DNA from: Hyphomicrobiales bacterium
GTDB taxonomy: Bacteria; Pseudomonadota; Alphaproteobacteria; Rhizobiales; Rhizobiaceae
DNA: 52,412 bases
Direction of reading: 5' to 3'
Assembly (NCBI GenBank): GCA_900466475.1
Contig: UBMI01000018.1
Span: forward strand, 187,721-240,132
Position 1 is the first letter of the stretch; each line of letters starts with the position of its first letter. Of this stretch, positions 41,260 to 50,548 are shown piece after piece. The notes beneath the pieces are model-generated. The model worked only from the letters and a program-made list of their open reading frames with translations. It did no database searches and was not told the origin of the DNA. Made by a program: the position numbers and the translations under genes.

Positions 41260-42423
41260 CTACCAATTGGTGACAGAACCGTCGCGGCGCTTGAGGTGAG
41301 GTGCTTCCCAGAAACGGAAGCTCTCCGCCTTGATTGCCTCTTCGTTGACCTCGACGCCGAGTCCCGGCAGGTCGCTCACCGGATAATCGGGGCCGTCGAG
41401 CCGCGGTTGCACGGGGAAGAAGTCGGAATTGTCGAAGCCGAGCTTTGCTTCGGGCGCTCTGGTTTCAAGCCAGGCGAAATTCGGCACCGCGGCGGCGAGA
41501 TGGATGGTCGCTGCCGTGCAGACTGGGCCGAGGGGATTGTGCGGCATCAGGTCCACATAGTGCGCCTCGCTCCAGCCGGCGACCTTCATCGCTTCGGTGA
41601 GCCCGCCAACGTTGCAGACATCGAGCCGATTGAACTGATGGATGCCACGCTCGATATAAGGCAGGAACTGCCACTTGCTGGCAAACTCCTCTCCGATGGC
41701 GAAGGGGATATCGGTCATCCTGCGCAGGGATTCGTAGGCTTCGGGTGTTTCGTCTCGTATCGGCTCCTCGAGGAAGTCCAGGACGCCACGGTCGAGCTTG
41801 TTGCAGAAGCTCGCCGCCTCTGCCACCGACAGCCGATGATGATAGTCGATGCCAAGGACAACGTCGTCGCTTAGCGCCTCGCGCGCCTTGTTCAGCATCC
41901 GTGCGGTAGGCCCGATCGACTCCCGTGGCTCAAAGATGTCCTTGCTGCTTTGCCCGATGGGGAAGAAGCGGATCGCCTGCCACCCCTGTTCATGGAGTTC
42001 GCGGGCTCGTTCGATTGCAACATCGCCCTCGGCCTCGTCGCCGGTGGAGGCAAAGGTCGGAATGCGGTCGCGCTGCTTGCCGCCCAAGAGTTCGTAGGCT
42101 GGCACGCCCAGCGCCTTGCCCTTGATGTCGTGAAGGGCAATGTCGATGGCGGAAATCGCTGCCTGCAGAACGCGGCCGCCTTCGAAATATTGGCTGCGAT
42201 AGGCTTCCTGCCAGATCCGTCCGATCTGCATCGGGTCGCGGCCGATAAGGAACTCGCGATAATGCTCGATCGCGCCGGTCACGGCCTTCTCGCGACCGCT
42301 CAAGCCACTCTCGCCCCAGCCGAAGATGCCGTTGTCGGTCTCCACCTTGACCAGCATCTGGTTGCGCGTTCCTACCCATACCGGATAGGGCTTGATCGCC
42401 GTGATCTTAAGTTTAGCAGTCAT
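41260..42423 (-). CDS. Enolase-superfamily acid-sugar dehydratase, DgoD-like (copy 1 of 4)
   Basis: This 387-residue protein has the mandelate racemase/galactonate dehydratase fold: capping domain (1-120), then barrel. Metal and catalytic residues are visible: D193 and H195 in GIDYHHRLS, E219/E220 in LEEP, E245 in AIGEEF, H295 in MPHNPLGP and E320 in AWLETRAP. The PHNPLGP motif and the final DGSVTNW resemble D-galactonate dehydratase DgoD, though the Lys usually found before the Asp is absent here. GAGGG precedes the ATG. It is between the ABC ATPase gene and RraA. Dehydration of an aldonic acid to a 2-keto-3-deoxy acid is likely; the sugar is unknown. Confidence 0.87.
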   Translation of the reverse strand: MTAKLKITAIKPYPVWVGTRNQMLVKVETDNGIFGWGESGLSGREKAVTGAIEHYREFLIGRDPMQIGRIWQEAYRSQYFEGGRVLQAAISAIDIALHDIKGKALGVPAYELLGGKQRDRIPTFASTGDEAEGDVAIERARELHEQGWQAIRFFPIGQSSKDIFEPRESIGPTARMLNKAREALSDDVVLGIDYHHRLSVAEAASFCNKLDRGVLDFLEEPIRDETPEAYESLRRMTDIPFAIGEEFASKWQFLPYIERGIHQFNRLDVCNVGGLTEAMKVAGWSEAHYVDLMPHNPLGPVCTAATIHLAAAVPNFAWLETRAPEAKLGFDNSDFFPVQPRLDGPDYPVSDLPGLGVEVNEEAIKAESFRFWEAPHLKRRDGSVTNW

Positions 42424-42456
42424 AAACGCCCTCGTTTCACGCGTATCCGCGTGTTC

Positions 42457-43554
42457 TCAGTTGGCCTTGAGAGCCATTTCCGTTTCGCCGTCGAACAGAT
42501 GCATCCGCTCCTGATCGAACTCGAGCCAGATCTGTTCGTCGGGCGCGACGGCAATGGTCGGCGGGACGCTGACATTGACGATGGCGCCGGAGAGAAACGC
42601 TTGTACGAAAGTCACGTCTCCGGTCGGCTCCACTGTGTAGGCCTTGGCAGGGACGGTCCCAGGCATCGCACTCTTGTGCAGCTTGATCGTCGAGTGGCGT
42701 GCGCCGAGCACGACTTTCCTGCTGGTTGCCCTTGCGACCTTCTGGGCGTTTTTTTGCGAAAGCTCGAGGCGCCAGCCTTCTGCGCTGGTCAACACGGTCT
42801 CGCCGCCTGCCGTTGACGCCTCCAATGGGACAAGGCTCATCGCCGGGCTGCCGACGAAGCTGGCGACGAACATGTTCACCGGATGGGCAAAAACCTGCGC
42901 CGGAGTGTCGTATTGCTGTAGGTAGCCGCCGTTCATCACCGCCATCCTGTCGGCCATGGTCACGGCTTCGAGCTGGTCGTGCGTCACATAGATGATCGTC
43001 GCCTTCAGGTCCTGGTGAAAACGCTTGATCTCCGAACGCATCTGCACGCGCAGCTTTGCGTCGAGGTTGGAAAGTGGTTCATCCATCAGGAATACCGCCG
43101 GATCGCGAACAAGGGCGCGGCCCAGCGCCACACGCTGCTGTTGCCCGCCCGAAAGTTCGCGTGGCTTGCGCTCCAGCAGCTGCGTCATGTCGAGCACGCG
43201 GGCTGCTTCCCTGACCTTCTTGTCGATCTCGTCCCTTGGCAATTTGCGCATCTGCAGCGGGAACGCCAGATTTTTGTAGACCGATTTCTGCGGATAGAGC
43301 GCGTAGTTCTGGAACACCATTGCGATGTCTCGATCCTTGGGATCGAGGTCGTTGACCACCTGGTCTCCGATGACGATGTCACCGGATGTGACCGGAATGA
43401 GCCCCGCCACAAGATTGAGCGTGGTTGTCTTGCCGCAGCCTGAAGGGCCGACGAGCGCAACGAATTCGCCGTCATTGACCGTCAGCGAAACATCGTTGAC
43501 AGCTTTGAAGGCGCCATAGGTCTTGACCAGATCTTTGAGGACCACGTGGGCCAC
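42457..43554 (-). CDS. CUT1 sugar ABC transporter ATPase, UgpC/MsmX type (second cluster)
   Basis: This ATPase of the acid-sugar importer has Walker A GPSGCGKTT at 36-44, signature LSGGQQQR at 134-141 and Walker B FLMDEPLSNLD, with a C-terminal regulatory domain ending FDQERMHLFDGETEMAL. The upstream in-frame TTG at 43560 is touching the AAGGAG site, so I prefer the GTG at 43554, which has six bases of spacing; this gives 365 residues. It is encoded directly after the MalG-type permease. Confidence 0.92.
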   Translation of the reverse strand: MAHVVLKDLVKTYGAFKAVNDVSLTVNDGEFVALVGPSGCGKTTTLNLVAGLIPVTSGDIVIGDQVVNDLDPKDRDIAMVFQNYALYPQKSVYKNLAFPLQMRKLPRDEIDKKVREAARVLDMTQLLERKPRELSGGQQQRVALGRALVRDPAVFLMDEPLSNLDAKLRVQMRSEIKRFHQDLKATIIYVTHDQLEAVTMADRMAVMNGGYLQQYDTPAQVFAHPVNMFVASFVGSPAMSLVPLEASTAGGETVLTSAEGWRLELSQKNAQKVARATSRKVVLGARHSTIKLHKSAMPGTVPAKAYTVEPTGDVTFVQAFLSGAIVNVSVPPTIAVAPDEQIWLEFDQERMHLFDGETEMALKAN

Positions 43555-43564
43555 CGGCAACTCC

Positions 43565-44455
43565 TTAGTGCTTGACTGCGCCTTCTGTGAGGGCGCGTAC
43601 GAAGTAGCGTTGAAGAACGAGGAACAGGACCACGACGGGCACGCTCATCATGAAGCTTGCCGCCATGAGGCCCGGAAAGTCCGTCGTGTTTTCCGAGAAG
43701 AAGCGCTGGATGCCGACTGGCAGCGTCAATTGCTCGTTCTTGGATAGGAAGGTGTAGGCGTAGATGTACTCGTTCCACGCACCGATGAAGGAATAGATCG
43801 CCGTGGCGATGATGCCCGGCGCCGAGAGCGGCATCACGATCAGGAGAAAGGCCTGGAATCGCGTTGCTCCATCGATGCGTGCGGCCTGCTCGAGCTGCAC
43901 CGGGATGTTGTCGTAGAAACCCTTGAGGAGCCAGATTGCCAGCGGCAGGCCGAATGTGAGGTAGGTGAGGACGAGCGACCCATGGGTGTTAATCAGCCCG
44001 ATCGCGCGCATCAGGATGAAGAGCGGCACGAGAAAGATCACTGCCGGGAACATGTTGCGCAGCAGGACGGCGAAGAACAGAAAGTTTCGGCCAGGAAAGG
44101 TGAAGCGCGAAAACGCGTAGGCCGCAGGAACTGCCACGATCACCGAAAGGATGGTCGTGGCGGTGGAGACGAGAAGGCTGTTCCAGAAGAAGCGCAGGAA
44201 GTCCTGGCCGACGCTGTTTTGTGGATCGAGCAGCTTCTGGTAGCTGGCAAGCGTGGGTTGGTCCGGCCACAATTGCGGCGGAAACTGCATAGCCGCGAAG
44301 CCGGACTTGATCGAGGTGCTCAGCATCCAGATCATGGGCAATGCGGTGTAAAGCAGCATGAACACGAGAAAGATGCGTCCGCCCCACCGCCATCCATCGA
44401 TGCGGGTGCGGCGGCGCGCCTGGCCTCGATGAGCAGTCCCGGCAATCGCGCTCAT
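43565..44455 (-). CDS. CUT1 sugar ABC transporter permease, MalG type (second cluster)
   Basis: This 296-residue permease has a cytoplasmic N-terminal tail rich in Arg (residues 10-25), then six helices. It has the EAA loop QLEQAARIDGATRFQAFLLIVMPLSAPGI and ends with the typical LQRYFVRALTEGAVKH. It pairs with the MalF-type permease, and its ATG overlaps that gene by four bases (ATGA). Confidence 0.93.
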   Translation of the reverse strand: MSAIAGTAHRGQARRRTRIDGWRWGGRIFLVFMLLYTALPMIWMLSTSIKSGFAAMQFPPQLWPDQPTLASYQKLLDPQNSVGQDFLRFFWNSLLVSTATTILSVIVAVPAAYAFSRFTFPGRNFLFFAVLLRNMFPAVIFLVPLFILMRAIGLINTHGSLVLTYLTFGLPLAIWLLKGFYDNIPVQLEQAARIDGATRFQAFLLIVMPLSAPGIIATAIYSFIGAWNEYIYAYTFLSKNEQLTLPVGIQRFFSENTTDFPGLMAASFMMSVPVVVLFLVLQRYFVRALTEGAVKH

Positions 44456-45411
44456 TCGCTTCCATCCTTCCGTTCGTTACCGCTCAGCGCACGGACGTAG
44501 AAGTAGCCGAGCGACATCAGGATCAGGAACAGCAGCACCGAATAGGCAGATGCCACGCCCCAACGCTGGCGGCCGAAGGCGAGCTCATAAATGTGGGTGA
44601 TCCAGATATGCGATGCATTCGACGGCCCACCGCCGGTCATGATCCAGGGGATGATGAAAGAATTGAAGTTGGCCACGGCCAGGAGAAGGATCGTCACGGT
44701 CGAGACGTTTCTCAAGTGCGGGAATGTGACGTGCCAGAACCGCTGCCATGCATTGGCGCCGTCGACTTTTGCGGCGCGCAGCAACTGGTCGGGAACCGTC
44801 TGCAGACCGGCCATCATCATGATCATGGCAAACGGAAACTCTCGCCAGATATTGACGATGATCAGCGAGGGCAGCACCGTGCTGACGCTGTCGATGAAAT
44901 TCGGCGGCCGATCGGTCAATCCGAGGCCGACCAGCACCGCGCCGATGATCCCGAAGTCGGAATGGTAGATCCACTTCCAGATATAGGACGCAGCGACCGC
45001 GCTGATGACCCAGGGAATGATCAGGATGGCGCGCAGGATGCCCCGGCCAAGAAAGTCGCGATGAAGCGCGAGCGCGCAGGCAAACCCAAGGACGAATGAG
45101 ATGAACGTGGATCCGAGCGTCCAGATAAGCGTGTTCGAGGTGACCGTCCAGAACACCGGACTTGTGAGGATAGCGGTGTAATTGTCGAGGCCGACGAAAA
45201 TCTTGTCCCGGAGCTGCAGGCCAGGCGGTGTGTTAAAGAACGACAACTCGATCGTGTAGTAGATCGGATAGGCAATGACGATGAGCATCACGGCGATCGC
45301 GGGAAGCACGTACGCATAATCGGCGCGGTGTTCCCAAATCTTTCGCAGCAAGCCCGACCTGTCGGATTGCAGTCTTCGGCGAGTCTCGGCCTTCGAAGTC
45401 AAGATCGTCAC
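44452..45411 (-). CDS. CUT1 sugar ABC transporter permease, MalF type (second cluster)
   Basis: This 319-residue permease has six helices, with YPIYYTIELSFFNTPPG after the first helix, EAA-type loop DQLLRAAKVDGANAWQRFWHVTFPHLRNV, and IMTGGGPSNASHIWITHIYE. The start codon is GTG, with AAGGGCAG some ten bases upstream. It lies 73 bases after the binding-protein gene. Confidence 0.92.
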   Translation of the reverse strand: MTILTSKAETRRRLQSDRSGLLRKIWEHRADYAYVLPAIAVMLIVIAYPIYYTIELSFFNTPPGLQLRDKIFVGLDNYTAILTSPVFWTVTSNTLIWTLGSTFISFVLGFACALALHRDFLGRGILRAILIIPWVISAVAASYIWKWIYHSDFGIIGAVLVGLGLTDRPPNFIDSVSTVLPSLIIVNIWREFPFAMIMMMAGLQTVPDQLLRAAKVDGANAWQRFWHVTFPHLRNVSTVTILLLAVANFNSFIIPWIMTGGGPSNASHIWITHIYELAFGRQRWGVASAYSVLLFLILMSLGYFYVRALSGNERKDGSE

Positions 45412-45484
45412 TGTGCGCTGCCCTTATTCTTCGGAACAGACCGGCCGCGATCAAGGCGCAGCCGGTCAGATCGTCAGGCTTGGA

Positions 45485-46963
45485 CTAAAGTCCGCCGTCC
45501 ATCAGGCCCTTGACCTTCTTGGCCGCGTCGTCCGCTGCCTGGTCGACCGTCATGGCCCCGGTGAGGGCATTCTGCAGCATGTCGGGGACGATGATGTTCA
45601 TGATCTCGGGCGACTGCGGCAGCGCCGGGAAGGGGATGCCGTATGGCAGCATCGAGGTCGTGACATCAAGGAACTTGATACTGTCGAGGCGTTCCTTCAT
45701 CCACTTGGTCTTGAAGCCGTTCAGGTTTCCGGGGTTCGAGCCGGCATAGGCCATCTTCAGTGACCATTCGGGGCTCGTCCACATGCAGATGATAGCCTTT
45801 GCTGCCGGCTCATCTACTTTGCCGCCCTCGACATATTCGGGCTTCAGGATGTGAATATTGGAGCCACCGAACACGACGGCACGCTTGCCATCAGGGCCTG
45901 TCGGAATCAGGCCGTAGCGCATGTTGTCGATGACGGTCTGCGCTTTTTCCTTGTCGCTGCCCGTCGTCTTCTTCTGCAGGTCGAGCATGACGTTATAGTC
46001 GGACGGGTGCGAGATCATCATGCCGAGCTGGCCAGCCAGGAAGAGGGGCTGGTTATCGGCCTGCTGATTGGTCAGCGCCGAAACCGGAACCGACTTGTCG
46101 CGAACATACATATCGTACGAGGCTTGCAGTGCAGCCTTGCTCTGCGAACTATTGAGCTCGACCTCCTTATAGGCCGGGCTCGCGGTGGCCTCGTCAAAGA
46201 CGCCGCCGCCATAGGCCCACAACTGCGGCATGAAACGATACGGCGTATTGCCCGCATTCTTGCGTGCCACGAGGCCGTAACCCGAAATGCCGAGCTTGTC
46301 GTGGATCTGCTTGGAATATTTGACAACATCGTCCCAGGTTGCAGGAGCCTTGTCCGGATCGAGACCTGCACGCTTGAAGACATCGGCGTTCCAGATGAAC
46401 GCCATCGTCTCGTTGTTGGTTGGAATGCCGTAGGTCACGCCATCCCAGGTCACGGCCTTCATCGCTCCGGGCCAGAAATCGTCAGTCGAATAGCCGACAT
46501 CCTCAGGTTTGAGCGGCTGCAAATAACCCTTCGCTGCGAATTCGGTTCCGCCGAGGATCTGCAGGCGCACCGCCATGGGCGCTGCATTGCCAAGGAGCGC
46601 CGTCCGGAACTTGTCCAGAAGGTCATTATAGGTAAGGGCCTGTTCCTCAAGCTCAATGTTTGGGTAGGTTTTGCGGAAGGTCTCGAAGAAGTCCTTGTAA
46701 TACTGGCGCAGGAGGTCGGGGTCGCCCTCGAACACGCCCTGATACCAGAAAGTCAGTCGCCCCTTGTAGTCGAGCGGAGTGACCTTGGAGCAATCGCCGG
46801 CCGTGTCAAAATCCTGTGTGCCGGCGATGGAGCGCACGTATTCCGGCGACCACTTGCTCAGGTCGACCGGCGCACCCAGCGCAGACACGGATGTCAACGA
46901 TATCATCAAAGCAGTCGAGACAGTGCCGTGCAGGACAGCACGGCCGAGTGAAATCCTCGTCAT
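45485..46963 (-). CDS. Sugar ABC transporter substrate-binding protein (second cluster)
   Basis: This 492-residue periplasmic protein has a Sec signal peptide ending near SALGA (residues 28-31) and SBP_bac_1 features: RLTFWYQGVFEGDPDLLRQYYKDF, FRKTYPNIELEEQALTYNDLL, YGIPTNNETMAFIWNADVFKRAG, and FLAGQLGMMISHP. It has an N-terminal extension (about 30-65) with a Cys at 58 not common in the family. It is the first gene of the leftward acid-sugar operon and divergent from the GntR gene. The ligand is unknown, but acid sugars or their glycosides fit the enzymes. Confidence 0.92.
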   Translation of the reverse strand: MTRISLGRAVLHGTVSTALMISLTSVSALGAPVDLSKWSPEYVRSIAGTQDFDTAGDCSKVTPLDYKGRLTFWYQGVFEGDPDLLRQYYKDFFETFRKTYPNIELEEQALTYNDLLDKFRTALLGNAAPMAVRLQILGGTEFAAKGYLQPLKPEDVGYSTDDFWPGAMKAVTWDGVTYGIPTNNETMAFIWNADVFKRAGLDPDKAPATWDDVVKYSKQIHDKLGISGYGLVARKNAGNTPYRFMPQLWAYGGGVFDEATASPAYKEVELNSSQSKAALQASYDMYVRDKSVPVSALTNQQADNQPLFLAGQLGMMISHPSDYNVMLDLQKKTTGSDKEKAQTVIDNMRYGLIPTGPDGKRAVVFGGSNIHILKPEYVEGGKVDEPAAKAIICMWTSPEWSLKMAYAGSNPGNLNGFKTKWMKERLDSIKFLDVTTSMLPYGIPFPALPQSPEIMNIIVPDMLQNALTGAMTVDQAADDAAKKVKGLMDGGL

Positions 46964-47170
46964 AGGTAACCTCCCAGGTTTTCTCCCATGCCGCTCTGCG
47001 TCAAGGCGAGCGGTCTTTGCTCCCCGGCCGCGAGATTTTCCCTAATGTATCCCTTCGGCCTGATCATACGTTTTCAGATCGGCGATTGCCTGTCAATGAG
47101 AGAAATCGTACATTGTTTTGGGAAGTATTGCGTGATATTTGAGAAATCTGTGTATTTATTGGGGACAAAC
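46964..47170. other. Divergent promoter region between the acid-sugar importer and its GntR gene
   Basis: About 200 bases, AT-rich towards the GntR gene. On the minus strand TTGACA (47091-47096) and TATGAT (47063-47068) face the binding-protein gene, but the 22-base spacing is too long for a standard promoter. A symmetrical TGATCA (47061-47066) is within it. I could not identify a GntR operator with confidence. Confidence 0.3.
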
Positions 47171-47881
47171 TTGGCCGAAACGAGCGATTTTAAAGCGCAG
47201 CCACCCGAAGGCATCGACGCTATCGGGGCCTCCAGCGAAGGCGCTTCGCTTTATCAACTGATCAGGGATGACATCATCGAAGGGCGGCTCGCTGCCAACG
47301 AGCGGCTTGTTGTCACCGATCTCGCTCGGCGACACGGCACCTCGACCAACCCTGTGCGCGAGGCTTTGCAACTCTTGCGCGGGGAGGGCTTCGTCACCTT
47401 CGTTCCCAACCGCGGAGCGCGCGTGAGGCCCATAGATCAGGATTTCGTTCGGGACATCTACGAGATTGGGGTCTTGATCGAGCCGGCATTGACAAAATGG
47501 TTCGTGAACATGGCCACTGTAGAGGACATTGCTGAACTCGAACGCATCCAGGGCCTGATCGAAGAGAACAATTTCGCCGACCCTTTCAGGCACAGCGAGC
47601 TGGACACCGCCTTTCACACCGTCATGTATCAGAAGCACTACAACCGCCATGCCGCCGAGCTCTGGTGGAAGCATCGCGAAGTGCTGCGAGCCGTAAGTCG
47701 GCGTTTCGACTTCACGCTCGCCCGGCGTGCCGCGATCCTCAGCGAGCATCGCGAGCTTATCGCACATGTAAAAGCGGGACATGCCAACGAGGCCGCCGAC
47801 CTGATTGCACGCCACGTCGAGGGCTCCGGCCGGCACATCCTCGAACACATGCGTGCGCGTAATGCCGCCCGAGCAGGATAG
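47171..47881 (+). CDS. GntR-family (FCD) regulator of the acid-sugar cluster
   Basis: This regulator has a winged helix (LYQLIRDDIIEGRLAANERLVVTDLARRHG, then STNPVREALQLLRGEGFV) and an FCD ligand domain with LIEPALTKWFVNMATVED, HSELDTAFHTVMYQKHYN and LSEHRELIAHVKAG, the Asp/His set that often binds a metal and acid ligand. The frame runs from 46988, but the TTG at 47171 is preferred because GGGGA stands six bases before it; this gives 236 residues. FCD regulators of sugar acids are common. It is divergent from the transporter operon and followed by three enolase-superfamily genes, so it probably controls both sides. Confidence 0.9.
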   Translation: MAETSDFKAQPPEGIDAIGASSEGASLYQLIRDDIIEGRLAANERLVVTDLARRHGTSTNPVREALQLLRGEGFVTFVPNRGARVRPIDQDFVRDIYEIGVLIEPALTKWFVNMATVEDIAELERIQGLIEENNFADPFRHSELDTAFHTVMYQKHYNRHAAELWWKHREVLRAVSRRFDFTLARRAAILSEHRELIAHVKAGHANEAADLIARHVEGSGRHILEHMRARNAARAG

Positions 47882-47935
47882 AATCCATAACCCTTGATAT
47901 CGTTATCCCGACCACTTCAGTTAAAGGCAGTTGAG

Positions 47936-49102
47936 ATGAAAATCACCAGCGTTCGGCCGTGGCTTATCAAATCCGATGCTTCTTATTGGGGAGAGTTCCT
48001 GTTCATCGAAGTGACGACAGATGAGGGAGTGAGCGGCTGGGGCGAGATCACCACCACGACAAGGCTCGCCAATCGCGCCCTCTGCACGATCCTGCGGCAG
48101 ATCGGTGCCGCTATTGCCGGCGAAGACCCGTCCCGGATCGAGTATCTGTGGCACAAGATATTCCGCAGCTTCACCTACATGGGCAGTCGCGGCGCCGCGG
48201 TCGAATGTATAAGCGCCATCGACATCGCCCTCTGGGATATCCGCGGCAAAGTTCTTGGCAAGCCGATTTATGAGCTCCTGGGCGGACCGGTACGCGATGA
48301 AATTTCGCTCTACACCCATCCCGACCAGCGTAAGTTTACAAGCAAGGAGGCTGTGGTCCGGGAAATTCGAGACATCGTCGAGTCCGGCCACACCGCGCTC
48401 AAGTTCGATCCTTTTCCCCACCAGGGCCGCACCGCCGGCGGACAGGCTCGCGAGCAGCGGGATGGCTATCTGGATGGCAGCATGACCCGCAAGGACGAGC
48501 GCGAAGCTGCCGAGCTTACCGCCCTGATCCGCGAAACGGCAGGTCCCGACATCGACATCCTCATCGATGCGCATGGCCGCTTTGACGTTCCGACCGCCAT
48601 CCGCCTTTGCCGGAGTCTCGAGGAAGCCGGTCAGATCGACTGGTTCGAAGAGCCCTGTCCACCGGAGAGCCTCAACGCCCTCAAGCAGGTCCGTGAGAAG
48701 GTCAGCGCCGCTATCTCATGGGGCGAGCGCGGCCACACGAAGTGGGATTTCGTGCCGGTGCTCGAAAACAAGCTTGCCGACTACATCATGCCTGACGTCA
48801 CCTGGACCGGCGGCATTACCGAACTCAAGAAGATTTCCGCCCTATGCGAAGCCTACTACATCCCGGTCTCGCCGCATGATGCCGCAGGTCCGATCAACGT
48901 GGTTGCGGGAGCGCAAGTGATGATGACCGTTCCCAACTTCTACAAGCTCGAAACGTCGGAGTGGAACCTGGGCAAGTATGATCACCTTATCGATAGGCCG
49001 CTCGACGTTTCGAACGGCAGTCTCAAGCTGACATTAAAGCCTGGTCTCGGCGTCGAAATGAACCGCGACTACCTGCAAAGCCACGAGATCGAGCTGGATT
49101 AG
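47936..49102 (+). CDS. Enolase-superfamily acid-sugar dehydratase/racemase (copy 2 of 4)
   Basis: This 388-residue protein has the typical superfamily residues: K156 in ALKFDPF, D211 and H213 in LIDAHGRFD, E238/E239 in FEEP, E264 in SWGERG, H314 in SPHDAAGP and E339 in KLET. This pattern, with DxH and PHDxxGP, fits acid-sugar dehydratases of the galactarate or galactonate branch. The N-terminus is MKITSVRPWLI with AAAGG upstream; the longer frame lacks support. It follows the GntR gene by 54 bases. Substrate unknown. Confidence 0.87.
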   Translation: MKITSVRPWLIKSDASYWGEFLFIEVTTDEGVSGWGEITTTTRLANRALCTILRQIGAAIAGEDPSRIEYLWHKIFRSFTYMGSRGAAVECISAIDIALWDIRGKVLGKPIYELLGGPVRDEISLYTHPDQRKFTSKEAVVREIRDIVESGHTALKFDPFPHQGRTAGGQAREQRDGYLDGSMTRKDEREAAELTALIRETAGPDIDILIDAHGRFDVPTAIRLCRSLEEAGQIDWFEEPCPPESLNALKQVREKVSAAISWGERGHTKWDFVPVLENKLADYIMPDVTWTGGITELKKISALCEAYYIPVSPHDAAGPINVVAGAQVMMTVPNFYKLETSEWNLGKYDHLIDRPLDVSNGSLKLTLKPGLGVEMNRDYLQSHEIELD

Positions 49103-49169
49103 CCAGTCGCTCTACGCCGTCCCACCGTACGCGCGGTGACGTACCCTGCCGACCAAACGAGGATAGACC

Positions 49170-50531
49170 ATGCTAGAGGCAGATGGAGCCGACGAGGCGC
49201 TCAATCGGGTAAACACGCATTCCAAGCCGTCAGAACTTCGCATCACCGACATGCGGGTTGCCGAAATTGTCGGCGCGCCGTTCACCTCAGCGCTGCTCAA
49301 GATCTACACCAACCAGGGCATCGTCGGGCTTGGCGAGGTGCGCGACGGTGCCAGCGCCACCTACGCTCTGATGCTGAAGAGCCGGTTGCTTGGCGAGAAC
49401 CCCTGCGACATCGACCGCCTGTTTCGCCGCATCAAGCAGTTCGGCGGGCACGGCCGGCAAGGCGGCGGCGTTTCGGCGGTCGAGATCGCGTTGTGGGATC
49501 TTGCCGGCAAGGCCTACGGCGTCCCGATCTACCAGATGCTCGGCGGCCGGTTTCGGGAGAAAGTGCGCGTTTACTGCGATACCGACGCCACCGTGCCGAG
49601 CGGTACCGAGACCGGTAAGCGCCTCAAAGAGCGTATGGAGCTCGGGTTCACCTTCCTCAAGATGGATCTGGGATTGATGCAGATCGCGGACGTGCCCGGC
49701 GCGGTCGTGTTTCCTGCCGGCTCACTGGAAGGATACCGCAACCAACCCAGTCGCGGGCCGCTGAAGACCATTGAAGAACGGCGTCTTCGCAACGCTGCGT
49801 ACGATCTGCATAACGTCCAGCACCCGTTTACCGGCCTGCACTTTTCCGACAAGGGCCTCGACCTGCTCGAGCAGTACATCGCCGAGGTTCGTGAGGTCAT
49901 CGGCATGGATGTGCCGCTTGCGATCGACCATATCGGCCATATCTCGATGCAGAACGGCATTCGCCTTGCCAGGCGAATTGAAAAATACGTCCCGGCCTGG
50001 CTCGAGGATGTGATCCCATGGCAGTATAGCGAGCAATACCGACAGCTGCAGGACGCGACAACGGTGCCGATCTGCACTGGCGAGGACATATACCTCAAGG
50101 AAGGCTTCGAGCCTCTGCTCAACAGCGGCGGCGTCTCGGTTATTCACCCGGACCTGCTCACCAGCGGGGGTATCCTCGAGACCAAGAAGATCGGCGATAT
50201 GGCGCAGGATCACGGTGTCGCCATGGCCATTCACATGGCAGAAAGTCCAATCGCCGCCATGGCCGCCGCACATGTCGCCACCGCGACCGAAAATTTCATG
50301 GCGCTCGAATACCACTCCGCCGATGTCGATTGGTGGGACGATATCGTCACGGGACTTCCCAAGCCGCTGGTGAAGGACGGCTTCATCACTGTTACGGACA
50401 AGCCTGGCCTGGGGATCGACGATGTCGTTGATGAGGTGATCTCGCAGCATTTGCAGCCGGGTGTCACCGGCATTTGGCAACCTACGGATCGCTGGGACGA
50501 TGAGTATTCCTGGGATCGCACCTGGAGCTGA
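49170..50531 (+). CDS. Enolase-superfamily protein, divergent subgroup (copy 3 of 4)
   Basis: This 453-residue protein has the MR-type capping domain (about 25-140, EIALWDLAGKAYGVPIYQMLGG), then a barrel with K164 in FLKMDLG, D253 and H254 in AIDHIGH, E279 in WLEDVIPW, E305 in TGEDIYL, H355 in MAIHMAES and E380 in LEYHSADVDWWDD. A long insert (about 180-235) and the DH rather than DxH arrangement set it apart from copies 1 and 2; copy 4 is its closest relative here. It has GAGG near the ATG and a 25-residue N-terminal tail. It is likely a dehydratase or epimerase of an acid sugar; substrate unknown. Confidence 0.85.
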   Translation: MLEADGADEALNRVNTHSKPSELRITDMRVAEIVGAPFTSALLKIYTNQGIVGLGEVRDGASATYALMLKSRLLGENPCDIDRLFRRIKQFGGHGRQGGGVSAVEIALWDLAGKAYGVPIYQMLGGRFREKVRVYCDTDATVPSGTETGKRLKERMELGFTFLKMDLGLMQIADVPGAVVFPAGSLEGYRNQPSRGPLKTIEERRLRNAAYDLHNVQHPFTGLHFSDKGLDLLEQYIAEVREVIGMDVPLAIDHIGHISMQNGIRLARRIEKYVPAWLEDVIPWQYSEQYRQLQDATTVPICTGEDIYLKEGFEPLLNSGGVSVIHPDLLTSGGILETKKIGDMAQDHGVAMAIHMAESPIAAMAAAHVATATENFMALEYHSADVDWWDDIVTGLPKPLVKDGFITVTDKPGLGIDDVVDEVISQHLQPGVTGIWQPTDRWDDEYSWDRTWS

Positions 50532-50548
50532 AGCGAAAAGGACCGAAG

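Noticed and set aside
40219..41874. A 551-residue plus-strand frame across the RraA and first enolase-superfamily genes
   Set aside because: It spans two well-supported genes on the other strand and the gap between them and shows no domain.
47061..47096. A possible TTGACA/TATGAT promoter for the second sugar importer
   Set aside because: The 22-base spacing is too long for sigma-70; kept only as a note in the intergenic entry.
46988..47170. A longer N-terminus for the second GntR regulator
   Set aside because: The extra residues are not part of the GntR fold and no ribosome binding site supports those starts, whereas GGGGA precedes the TTG at 47171.
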